Part shown: piece by piece, positions 1-8,700 of the stretch
How positions within the stretch are numbered: position 1 is the first letter of the stretch
Layout of the letters: every line of letters begins with the position of its first letter
Origin: Chromera velia
Taxonomy: Eukaryota; Sar; Chromeraceae
Direction of reading: 5' to 3'
Length of the DNA: 13,554 nucleotides
Assembly (NCBI GenBank): GCA_018398765.1
Contig: JAHBMJ010003058.1
Coordinates: 1 to 13,554, forward strand
Notes under the pieces: generated by a model
Database searches by the model: none
Seen by the model: the letters and a program-made list of their open reading frames with translations, nothing else
Told to the model about the DNA's origin: nothing
Position numbers and translations under genes: made by a program

Positions 1-308
1 AAACATACATCATTGCACAGAAGCCAACGGAAGCCTCGTTCACAGAATGATGTTTTTTACTGGATGCTCTAAAAGGTCATACATTCAAGTACGCACACGC
101 AGAGAAAGATAGAGAAAAACATGGAAAACGGAGAGAATAGGAGACAGAGAGACGGACAGGGGAAGGGATAAAGAAGACGGGGAGTGAGTTAAAGTGAAAA
201 AGACAGGGTGAGAGACGAAGAGTGAGTACCAGACATATGCACAAACATACACGCACGCACACACAAAATATGCACATAAAACATGCACACAATATCATAC
301 AATACGTA

Positions 309-358
309 CAAACACACACACATACACACACACACACACACACACATACACACACATA

Positions 359-401
<43 letters not shown>

Positions 402-450
402 ACACATACACACATACACACACACACACACACACACAGATACACGCACA
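309..450. repeat. (CA)n microsatellite with CATA interruptions
   Basis: Nearly uninterrupted CA dinucleotides with scattered TA interruptions. It is flanked to the left by CA-rich sequence (from about 240) and to the right by GA-rich sequence. Long Cys/Val and His/Thr frames on either strand are artefacts of this repeat. Confidence 0.97.
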
Positions 451-1284
451 GGGAGAGACAGAGAAAGAGAGGGAGGGCAAAAAAGATACGAATGATACAT
501 GTAAGTGCAGAGAGATGTACATCTGTACTGATGTTTCTCATTGGATGCAGTGTAACAAAAGAACTACGTGCAAGAGACAGAGGTGACGAGAGGGCCAACA
601 AAACAGAAAAAGGGAAAGAACAAGCGCTTTGTAGCTACACAGGGGAGAGGGGGGGAGAGAGAGAGAGGTTCTCATCGATATGCTTACCTCTACTGGCTTG
701 GATAAACAGTGTCACTCAGATTTGTCTCCTTTATGTGGGTCCTTTCTGCAAGCTCTTTCTTTCATCTCTCCTTCACACCAACTCATAGCCCGCAACGTGC
801 AGACATCCTTAGAAACATATATAAAGTGAGCAAGCAAAAGCACTCAAAAATAAAAACGCCCCTGCTCCTACATATCCTGACCTGCTGAAGAGAAGTGGAA
901 CAGGGATGGAGACGGGATGAACGAACGAAAGAATATCAAAAAGAATCAGAAGTTTTCGCAGTAAGTTGGGAGCTCGTTTGTTTGATCACATGAAGTTAGC
1001 CAAGCAGGGGTGATGTGTTTTTAATATACTGTGCTGATATATATATTTCAAAGATTGATGCTCTCACAGGGATGCGATGAATCGCGTGTTGTACATGTTA
1101 GCGTTCGCGGAAGTTTTACAGGAGTTCAGATGCTTTTGCATGGGGGGATTTTCAACCCTAGTATGAAAAATGCATAAAAATGCGCATCTTGGTGTCTTGA
1201 AAAGTGGGTACAAAATGTGGTGGTTGTATTAATTGAGGGGATGCAACAGATGTATAACAGATGCATTCGCATATATATCGAGCC

Positions 1285-1370
1285 CATGCATGCATGCATG
1301 CAGGGCCGGCGGCAGGGTTCCGCGGCGTGGGGCCCCATGCATGCAGAAATGGCCGGCATGCATGCATGCA
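1285..1370. promoter_or_regulatory. Cluster of three TGCATGCA arrays
   Basis: Overlapping CATG/TGCATGCA arrays lie at 1285-1302, 1336-1345 and 1357-1370, separated by GGCCGGC-containing GC-rich spacers, about 370-460 bases upstream of the secreted-protein start codon. TGCATGCA is a known binding sequence for some ApiAP2 transcription factors in Apicomplexa. A regulatory role here is inferred from the motif and its position only; the same tetranucleotide also expands as a simple repeat. Confidence 0.4.
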
Positions 1371-1741
1371 GGCTCCGCATGGCTCCGCCATGCTCCGCCC
1401 CCCGGCCCCCCCACCCTTCGCACACAAAATTAAGCCACCATGCAGGCCGCGGCGTATCCAACTAGCTGAAAAACTGTCACGAAAATCAACATCTTTCAAC
1501 CGTCCAGACTGCGGAATTGAAGTCTTCGGAATCCGTGGCCGGAGCTGCTCGTGGCAGCCACCGTATTAAGAAGGGACACTGACCTTCTAAGCTAAGTGGA
1601 CCGCTCTACTGCTGGAGACCAACAAGCGAGCTAGCCGGGGCCAGTCAGTTTGTTCTATCGATAGCTGTGTGAGCTCACTCCCACTTTTCGTCTCCCTGAA
1701 CTCCTCCAGTGTTGGCTCACTCGTTGGATTTGTTCGCAAAG

Positions 1742-3015
1742 ATGGCAGTGCTCCGTCTTGTCGCTTTGACTTTGCTGGCCTCTGGTGTGCCGCTTGCGCG
1801 CGCAGCCTTCGATAAGGTGAGCCTTGGTTGGCTGAGGGCGAAAAAAAAAAAGAGCCATACGGAGACGGAACAAAAGACCATATGGAGAACTATTGATATA
1901 TCATGACTTGATTTGCGTTTAGCTCTCTCACCCCCCCTCCCTTTTCCTTCGCACTCCTGCTTGCAACGTGCGCGAATGTCCGCGCTCTCTGAGCAAAGCC
2001 TGCAGGGATTGCTGGCTGACTTGACCAACTGACTTCGATTATTTGAAATCTACGTCTTCTTTAAACTAGCTGCACTCAAAATTGGTTTTGCGTTCCCTGG
2101 GCGACCTGCAGGACTTGCTTGCCGACCTGAAGCTCGCGGATCTTTTTAAGGCCGATGTCTTCGACCTCAGCAAGCTCGGGGGGGGCAACAAGGAAGCCAG
2201 CAAGGGCAAGAAGGCGAAGAAATGTTCCTGTGAGAAGGACGCAGCACTCGTCTGCGAGAGCCTCAGAGAAGTGATCTCTGAGGGTTCCGGTTGCCTCAAA
2301 GGCCAAGATCCGCGGCCGTGCGGCCTGGAAACCAACATTACGTCATTCCGAGCTGGGAACGAATTGGATCGCTTTGACTTCGCCGCCATCTTCAACCTCA
2401 CCGGATGCGACGGGCTGATGGATGACTTGACGACTGCCGACTTCAGTGCGTCCCTATTTTTTGAATTCTGTTGTGCGTTACTCATGGTTTTGTCTTTTTG
2501 TTCCTAGATGACTTGACTTCAGTGCGTCCCTATTTTTTGAATTCTGTTGTGCACTATTCATGCATTTGTCTTTTTGCTCCTGGATGACTTGACAATACAG
2601 ACATCAGTGCATCCCTATTCGTTGAATTCTGTTGTGCGCTATTTATGTTTTTGTCTTTTTGCCCCTGGATGACTTGACATACAGACTTCAGTGCGCGCCT
2701 CGCCCTTTCCGTCTGTTGGTTCATGTATTTTTTCAATGAGAAGAATGCTGATCATGATTTTTTCCCTCAGGTGCGACCATAACCCTTGGCGAAGAGTTCG
2801 CTCCTTCTGTAGGCATCGAGATCACCGATGAGAAGCAGATTATCGTCTCCCCCTCCCCGTGTTTCGTAGAAGGGCTGACGTTCCCAGCCAATCCCGACGC
2901 ATACCCGCTCGACCTGGTTGCGACTCTGGAGTTCGACACAGAGGATTGCGACGTCCTGACTGCAACTGCAAAGCTGACCATCACGGACATCGACCCCCCA
3001 AGCCTGTCTGTCTAA
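1742..3015 (+). CDS. Secreted eight-cysteine protein, three exons
   Basis: Model: exons 1742-1816, 2070-2445 and 2771-3015, giving 231 residues. Junction phases agree (0, then 1) and both introns are GT-AG. The first ATG is in good context (AAAGATGG). Residues 1-21 form a signal peptide with a hydrophobic core and an A-R-A cleavage motif. Residues 35-61 are leucine/aspartate-rich and probably helical. Residues 66-76 are lysine-rich. Cysteines lie at 77, 79, 87, 100, 109, 138, 181 and 210, enough for four disulphides. N-glycosylation sequons occur at N114 and N134. Exon 3 reads like a beta-rich domain ending with TAA after PPSLSV. The protein is likely exported through the ER. I do not recognise the family, so no function is assigned. 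Intron 2 is built from tandem copies of the exon 2 end. Confidence 0.75.
1817..2069 (+). other. Intron 1 of secreted-protein gene
   Basis: The donor is AAG|GTGAGC and the acceptor AAACTAG|CTGCAC; the spliced reading frame is phase 0 on both sides. A pyrimidine-rich block occupies about 1921-1955. The later part, 1976-2036, resembles exon 2 sequence (see findings). An alternative acceptor after CTGCAG at about 2005 would run into TGA within nine codons, so it is less likely. Confidence 0.7.
2421..2700 (+). repeat. Tandem 76-86 bp repeat across exon 2/intron 2 boundary
   Basis: Units start at GATGACTTGAC at 2421, 2507, 2583 and 2668 (last copy partial), with lengths of 86, 76 and 85 bases. Each unit carries a (C)TTCAGTGCG-like or ATCAGTGCA segment. 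The first three continue with CCCTATT, TTGAATTCTGTTGTGC and TTTGTCTTTTTG blocks. The first unit contains the last coding bases of exon 2 and the real donor at 2446; the others make up most of intron 2 (2446-2770). In-frame read-through of the first unit ends at TAG (2505-2507), which supports splicing. Confidence 0.92.
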
Positions 3016-3479
3016 AGCATGCACGCGCAGTACCTCGCGCGTAGATGCAAACCACTGACTGTCTGATGAAGGCGCTGCGTGTCTGACTCTCTCACAGGAA
3101 TTGTGGGAGCGTGTAGAAGGTTGGTAGACTGGAGCCGTTGATTTTCACTTACTTGGTCCCTCGTTTCGCTCCATCAGCCTCTTTCCACATCTTCCATCCC
3201 TATAAGGTGATTGTGTGAAGAACAGGTTGGCTCTCTCATTCGGCCGGGATCGAGGCAGGAAGTCGGAGGGTGCTCTTCTTGGTTCATGCATTCGTATGTA
3301 TCACCGGCGCGACCCATACACACTACATGTCGCTGATCGATGGATTGGTGCGATCATCCGTGTCACAAGCGAACCAGTGTATGCATGTGTACAACTATAT
3401 GTGTGAACTATCTTTCTGTGTATGTGTGCATGCATGTATATTGGGTGTATACATGAGCGCGAGCCTAGGTGCAAGCGTA

Positions 3480-3495
3480 CGTACTCCGGAGTACG
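3480..3495. repeat. Perfect 16-base palindrome
   Basis: CGTACTCCGGAGTACG is its own reverse complement. It follows a GCGTAC, so GTAC occurs three times within 20 bases. Function is unknown; it could be a binding site or chance. Confidence 0.8.
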
Positions 3496-3609
3496 AAGTG
3501 GCGGGCTAGGTGGCGGGTCGATCAAAGACTCAATTAAAGCCTGATGCTGGCACCATGACTGCAGTAGCTAGCTACAGCTAGCAGATTCTGCCGCAGATAT
3601 GCAGCATAT

Positions 3610-3970
3610 GCTTCAATGTAATGCTTTTTTTATTTTTTAACGTATATAGGGAGTCTATAGTTAAAATTGACTAGAAAATTAAGCTATAGTTTTTCTTGAT
3701 CGTGACATTTTACACTAAAAAGCACATGCACACAATTACATAGTTTGGTAACTGTAGTTTAATTACTATAACTAATTTGTTTAATTAAAAGTCAAATTTA
3801 TACTAAATTATGAAATTATACTAATGAAATTAATATTATTTAATAATTGCAAAACTAATTGCAGTAGTACAAAATCAGATTAATGACAAATCAATTCACT
3901 TTGATCAAGTGAATGCATCATTGTTGCAGTGAAACCGCCAGTAAATCTCTAGGTAAATCTATTTTTTTAG
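3610..3970. other. AT-rich island
   Basis: A sharply AT-rich tract within moderate-GC DNA, dominated by TTAAT, ATTAAT and TAATTGCA words. It has no open frame of note. It includes an 8-base inverted repeat with a 5-base loop at 3894-3914 (arms ATTCACTT and AAGTGAAT). Origin is unknown; it could be an old insertion or a matrix-attachment-like region. Confidence 0.6.
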
Positions 3971-4070
3971 AATTCAGAAATGAACTAGGAAATGAGCTAG
4001 GAAATTAGCAGGAGGGCGAGGAAAAGAGAAGCGAAGTGTGGGAGGGTTAGGGGGAGGGGGGGATTGAAAG

Positions 4071-4073
<3 letters not shown>

Positions 4074-4109
<36 letters not shown>

Positions 4110-4161
4110 GCAGAGAGAGAGAGAGAACAAGAAAGAGAAAGAGGGAGAGAGAGAGAGAGAG
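4074..4161. repeat. (GA)n microsatellite
   Basis: GA dinucleotides with a few interruptions (GACAGAGAGGCAGA, GAACAAGAAAGAG). On the minus strand it produces a Ser/Leu-rich open frame that is not a gene. Confidence 0.95.
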
Positions 4162-4465
4162 CTGCTTGACATGAACGACATCAGAGACAACCCAACACGC
4201 GCGTGCAAAAATACCGAGAGGAGCTTAGCGGACAGAGGCTGACCGAGAGAGAGATAGGGGGGCGGGGGGCGGTGAGAGGGGAAGCTAGCTTGAAGAGTAT
4301 GTTTCATTCTTAGTACGAGTCTCTAACTCCAATCTCCCAGAGTACGCACGAGTCTCCGAAGGAAAAACCGCAGGTAAAAACACTTTTCCGCATGTGTCTA
4401 GATATCTATATAAGTCTGAGTCTGGGTCTGAGTTACAACAATCGATGCACAACCTAGCTCCGAAC

Positions 4466-6393
4466 TCAAATCTCCAGGGCTGCGAGACAGTCGCCTCCTA
4501 CCGTCTGTCTACTGCAAACCCCTGGTACGGGCTCTAGAGCATCTGTGAACAGCTCTGTCTCCATAGTCCCTACCGCTTTTTTCCTCCTCCCTTCTGTCTC
4601 TTTCGGCCTTCCGGGCCGACTTGACGGCGACGCCGCGTGATTCCCCCATGCACCGTTCTTCCTTTGTTGCTCCCGACTCCTCTTCTGCTGACGTCTTGAC
4701 CTCTTCGCTTCTCTCTCCGACTTTTTCGGTCCCTTCGCCCTCGTCGCCCCCCCCCCAAAGCTCGGGGGCACGGGCGGCCGCCTGAGAGAGCGACGCTGGC
4801 GCACGAGGTCAACGAAGGCGGCCTGGTCGACCTCGATACTGCCATCGCCTCGCATGAACGAGCGGGCAGGCACGTCCACCATTTCCTCGAGGTAAGAGTA
4901 GAAACGCTCTCTGTCATTCGCGAACGCGCGATAAAGCCACCTGCAGTCGCAAATGCAGACAGACACAGAGAGACCCGAGGTGCGAGCATCACAGCAATCA
5001 AAGCATGAAGGAGAGGGGCGGGTGCAGCGCAACACAGAGACAAAAAAATGGAGCCAGAGAAGGAGAGGGAGGAGGTAAGAGAGACAGTCACCAACCAAAA
5101 AAGAAATGAAGAGAGACAGAGGGGTGGGGGCGTGAAGAAGAAAGGCGCATAGCAATACAATCACACAAGGACAGACAGCTGTGCGGGGTGCATGTGAGGG
5201 GCAGTCAGAAGCAGCCTGACCGACCTGTCTGAGCCGTCAAGCCGCTTCGGAGATTCAAACGGTTCTCTTCCGTGAGCCGCTCGTGTGTTGTCTACAACCA
5301 CGATATCCCCTGCCCTCATATGCATGCCCACCCGGCTATCGTTCAGCGCCTGTCTCAACAGATCGTAGCTATCTTGGCTGTTCGTGCTCCGGAGCTTCAC
5401 GTTAACAACCTCCAAACCCAAAACGAAGTGCAAACGTTCGCTTCTGCGACAGGAGTCGGAGGCAGCCTCAAGCGAACACCTGCCGGAACGCAAAGTTTCC
5501 CCATGCGCCCATCCGACTGGTCGTGTTCCGTTTTGGCCCTGCTCCAATTCGCTTGGGAGCATGCCTGCCCTCCCCTCTCTCTCCTGCGCCTGCGACCCTG
5601 TCGGAAAACGAAAAACAACGGGACGAGGACCTGAGCGGACGACTGAGGATTTATCAAAGCCCACATGCGAGCGCCACGTGGCGCGCTTGCAGGACGTGAC
5701 GTCCCAGTGAGGTTCCATGAGTTCATCCAGCACAGTCTGGAAGCGCTCCTCTCCGAGGGAGGTGCGGAGATGGGAGAGGGCAGAGTCTAGGGGAGAGACG
5801 AAAAAGCCGGCAGAGTCAGGGGACCCCTCACTGTCGGGACGGAGCATGGCGTATATTGCGAATTGGGGTATCATTGGGAAACAGACGAAGTCAGTATGGA
5901 TACCAAGCGGATCGTCGTTCATGAACGAATCCTTGTCGTGCGTCAGCGGGTGGACATGACGGAGGAAGGTGACATTCCTGCCAAAGATGGAATACGCCAG
6001 CGGGCTTCCGAAGAATTGCGCGATGGAAGCAACGCTAGCAAAGAGCTTCATTGGCCCGATGTGCTCCCACGAGTCATGGGCGCTGACTGGGGTGGGCGGG
6101 ACGTCTTCCAGATGGCCGGGGCCCCTCAGCACGACTACAGAGGTGTCACCATTCAGGAGCCTCTCAAGCGCTTGTTTCACTTCGTCGGACAGGCCCTCCG
6201 TGCCGATCTTTTCGAATAGGGACAAAGAGAGAGACTCTTCCCGCGTGATGTTCTGCACCACAGGGCCAGTGTAAGTGAAAGGAAGATATTCAATGCCGCT
6301 TGAGGCGACCAGCGGGGCCAAGTTGCAAAAGATAACGGGAAAGGCGAAAAAGACGCTCCAGAATGCCGCTCCACAGATTTTCGGGGTACTCAT
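4466..6393 (-). CDS. Fe(II)/2-oxoglutarate dioxygenase, clavaminate-synthase/TauD-like, two exons
   Basis: Model: exon 1 6393-5225, exon 2 4940-4466, 547 residues. The first in-frame ATG is at 6393; the open frame extends 12 codons upstream to GTG only. Residues 7-31 are a hydrophobic leader or anchor. The core matches the TauD/clavaminate-synthase-like fold: FFGSPLAY near 127, then H166-T-D168 as the HxD iron pair, then GDIVVVDN followed by the distal H374 in AAHGREPF, then DGSDRWLYR, whose R390 fits the 2-oxoglutarate-binding arginine. R390 is encoded by AG|G across the intron (phase 2). Family members hydroxylate or oxidise amino acids or other small molecules using O2; the substrate here is unknown. 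N-glycosylation sequons (N48, N140, N288, N351) agree with an ER or secretory location. The region around 253-320 looks like an insertion, and the tail after about residue 440 is basic and low-complexity. Stopping at the unspliced TGA (5163-5161) would lose the arginine motif. Confidence 0.82.
4941..5224 (-). other. Dioxygenase intron (284 bp)
   Basis: The donor GACAG|GTCGGT (GT at 5224-5223) and acceptor CTGCAG|GTGG (AG at 4942-4941) join AG to G, forming an Arg codon and continuing as WLYR. Much of the intron is pyrimidine-rich on the minus strand. Retaining it leads to stop TGA at 5163-5161. A competing donor CTT|GTGTGA would join in phase 0 and terminate within nine codons, so the phase-2 junction is strongly preferred. 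Confidence 0.82.
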
Positions 6394-6770
6394 CTTCCAA
6401 AGCAGGACTGAAGACGAAGTGGCTCGCACGTATTCGGAACTCGCCGATGGAAGGGTGGTCGAGTATGGTCGATTATGGCCGACTTAGGTCGCTAGACCTT
6501 CTCCGCCAATATATCTCCGACTACCTCCGTAATACCTGCACAATGCCCGTCTCCGAGAGGCGTATCCACGGTACGTGTAGACGGATGATTTTTGTGCATG
6601 GGGGGGGGGAGGTGGGCAGAAGATGATCGAGACGTTCCACTCAGTGCTGCCAGTGCATGTATGAGAACGGAGACCATCCATTTTTTTTTTTTTGTATCTT
6701 CCTAGGCTTAAGTCTCGGTTAGTCTCGGTGGGAAATATATAGGCATAACCAGGCGGGGGCTCTTGCATAT

Positions 6771-6860
6771 CAGGCTTTCTAGAGCAGCTTTTTTTAGTAC
6801 CGCGGCTGCGCCGCACAGGCTTTCTAGAGTGGCCATTTTTAGTACCGTGGTTCCTTCCAA
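6771..6860. repeat. Short 45-bp direct duplication at left end of array
   Basis: CAGGCTTTCTAGAG at 6771 and again at 6816 is each followed by a TTTTTAGTACCG block, so the left end of the array is present twice in a row. It suggests repeated slippage or nested insertion at this border. Confidence 0.8.
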
Positions 6861-7113
6861 GCCCCTCCGCAGGGGCGCCCCCCCCATTTGGAATATAACT
6901 CATACATACCGTATAAAAACAGTTTTTTCTGAGCGCTACAGGCGCCAAAATTTTTTTTTAAGGTGTTTCAATGATAAATTTGATTAATTGCTGATCAATT
7001 TAGTTCAACTTAGCCCAGAAAAGGTAAAGACCGGAATACTCATGCCACGGTTCCCCCCCTTTCTTTAAGGTTTTACAACCGCGACGCGGCGCTTGGTACC
7101 GCTTCGCAGCACC

Positions 7114-7137
7114 GCGGCGTTTGACTGTAAACGCCGC
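7114..7137. repeat. Perfect 9-bp stem hairpin in first repeat unit
   Basis: GCGGCGTTT and AAACGCCGC flank a six-base loop, GACTGT. The second unit has the corresponding segment with one mismatch in the central stem. Confidence 0.85.
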
Positions 7138-7435
7138 AGTGTTTAAAAAACCTGGCGCCACGGTTCCTTCCAGCTCCTTCCGCGGTGGCCCCCCCCTTCG
7201 TTTGGGATATGACCCCATACACCGTAAAAACCGTTTCTTCTGCACACCGCAGGCATCGCAATTTTTTTTTTAAGGTGTTCCAATAATAAAATTTGATCAA
7301 TTACTGATTAATTTGGTTCAAGTTACTTCAAAAAAGGTGAAAACTGGAACAATCTCACCGTGGTTCCCCCCGTTTCTTCTAGGTCTTGTAACCGTGGCAC
7401 GCCGCGGTACGCCCTTCGGGCGCTCCACGGCGCTT

Positions 7436-7454
7436 GGTGCCGCTCCGCGGCACC
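7436..7454. repeat. Perfect 8-bp stem hairpin in second repeat unit
   Basis: GGTGCCGC and GCGGCACC flank a TCC loop. A smaller hairpin, CGCCC-TTC-GGGCG, lies just before it at 7410-7422. The first unit has an imperfect equivalent at 7096-7114. Confidence 0.85.
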
Positions 7455-7499
7455 ACGGCATTTGACCATAAACGCCACGGTATCTAGAAAGCCTGTTAT

Positions 7500-8700
7500 A
7501 TACATCATCTAAAAAAAAATTATCATCAAATCGCGCAGTTCATTCCACCAACGGGTTGATCTGGGGGCGCCCCCTAGCCTCCGGCTACTTTAGAGAGCAT
7601 GGCTTATTTGTCATCTCTGATCCCGCTCGTTCCTCGACTTACTTCGGCATACTTTAAAATATTACTTTTCTCCTCCTTCATCCTTTTCATGATCATGAAC
7701 GCTTTTAAACGCTTTTCAACTCAAGAACGAAAAAAAATAATAATTTCCATTTTAATTTGTAGCAGAACTCACATATTTGTATTTACAACTTGATTTGCAT
7801 TCATATGCTGATTCGGAGTCGATTTAGGACTATATTTAGGACTAATTCGGACGATGTATAACGGTCTATGTTTATGTGTGTTGGTGTGTATTTTAAAGTT
7901 TAATCCGATAGATAGCGCCAGATTATATCCAATTCCTGTTAAACCATCATTTTACATCATTTTCAGCTTCACAGTTATCCACGATTATGCTGTTGAATTT
8001 GCTAGAATTCGCTAGCTAGGTGTTTCGTGTGGTGAATCATGCCGCTTTTTAACCGCTTATACCTTAGTACTTATATCACACTGCGACTCACGCAAGGTTC
8101 TTTAATTTACTTCAATTGAATTAATTGCAATTAATTGCAGACTCCTTCGCCCCTCCGTGGCAGCCAACACAAATACTTTACTATTTTTTTATCATTCTCA
8201 ATCTTTTCAATCTTACCAATGTAGCTTTTAAACGTAATTTATAAACTAGTGTAAAAATAATCTTAAGTCTACTTGAGTCTCTAATATAGATGAGTATAAA
8301 GCTTATAGTAAAGGTCATGTAGTATAACAGTGTATATATTATAGTGTAATAGTGTATACCAATATGACATATTTGAGTATACGCTGAACACGGATCGATC
8401 AGAACGCCTAAGATACAAATATCACGATTATACTCAATCTAATGAAAGACCAAACTATTACATCAATGCAGCCCCAAATGGTGTCCCTCCCTACTGTACC
8501 TTTTTACTAATCTATCACTACCTATCACATCCGATCCTAGATCCGATCAACCCCTGCTCTACCCCACCGCATTTCAACAAACTTTCATTTGCATTAAAAA
8601 CAGTTGAAGACTAGGTTAAAAATTACATGAAAGACTTACGTTTTCGTAATTCATTCCATGTTTTCCAATCGGATATACAACTTGAATGAAATGCCATACA
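7500..8700. other. AT-rich tract without genes
   Basis: Clearly more AT-rich than the flanking genes, with repeated words such as TTAATTGCA (near 8120-8140), TAGGACTA (near 7827-7845) and TATAGTGTA (near 8335-8360). No long open frame with biased codon use, no RNA gene and no organellar gene were recognised. Confidence 0.6.

Larger units (their letters stand above)
1..1741. other. Gene-poor repetitive upstream region
   Basis: No convincing gene is seen here. The left part is purine-rich and contains a long CA microsatellite. The middle (about 790-1200) is ordinary noncoding sequence with a small AT-rich patch. The stretch from 1285 to 1410 carries CATG/TGCATGCA arrays and GC-rich short repeats. 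Open frames in this region are made of His-Thr, Cys-Val or similar two-residue runs from the microsatellites, so they are not genes. The final few hundred bases before 1742 are presumably the promoter and 5' leader of the secreted-protein gene; no TATA box is obvious. Confidence 0.7.
3016..4465. other. Convergent intergenic spacer
   Basis: This lies between the stop codons of the secreted-protein gene (plus) and the dioxygenase gene (minus). No coding signal is seen. It contains a likely 3' UTR with AATTAAA at 3532-3538 (possible polyadenylation signal, weak evidence), a CATGCATG at 3429-3436, a 16-base palindrome at 3480-3495, an AT-rich island at about 3610-3970 and a GA microsatellite at 4074-4161. 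The rest, up to 4465, is unremarkable and probably includes the dioxygenase 3' UTR. Confidence 0.65.
6771..7495. repeat. Hairpin-rich tandem repeat bounded by 13-bp inverted repeats
   Basis: Two diverged direct copies (about 6837-7154 and 7155-7495) align with a shift of 313 bases over most of their length, and 341 bases near the right ends because the second has an extra 28-base GC hairpin segment. Shared blocks include GGTTCCTTCC (6849, 7162), AATTTTTTTTTTAAGGTGTT and TAAACGCC…CCTG ends. CAGGCTTTCTAGA stands at 6771-6783 and 6816-6828; its exact reverse complement is at 7483-7495. No transposase frame is inside. This could be a non-autonomous mobile element or a local satellite. Confidence 0.8.

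Noticed and set aside
77-788. Long open frames on both strands rich in Cys-Val or His-Thr
   Set aside because: They are translations of the CA microsatellite; the flanking parts of the frames show no domain, start context or codon bias.
1126-1569. Several overlapping open frames of 60-110 codons
   Set aside because: All run through the TGCATGCA arrays (Met-His-Ala-Cys repeats) and appear on both strands in several frames, as expected of a palindromic repeat.
5272-6274. Plus-strand open frames opposite the dioxygenase
   Set aside because: They are shadows of a gene whose minus-strand frame has clear catalytic motifs and a matching splice junction.
6771-7495. CRISPR array or tRNA-derived element
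   Set aside because: Only two long units without regular short spacers, and no tRNA-like internal promoter boxes or cloverleaf were found.
6484-7508. Three minus-strand frames with similar peptides (GFLNTAAF…/GFLDTVAF…)
   Set aside because: Their similarity follows from the tandem DNA repeat. The frames start and stop at different places in each copy and cross hairpins and homopolymers, so conserved coding is not supported.
6760-7510. Target-site duplication at the inverted-repeat ends
   Set aside because: The flanks (GCATAT on the left, TTATAT on the right) share only a few AT-rich bases, which is not enough.
7599-7793. Hydrophobic 64-codon frame, possible organelle-type membrane peptide
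   Set aside because: Short, in an AT-rich tract where such frames arise easily, with no family motif or splice context.
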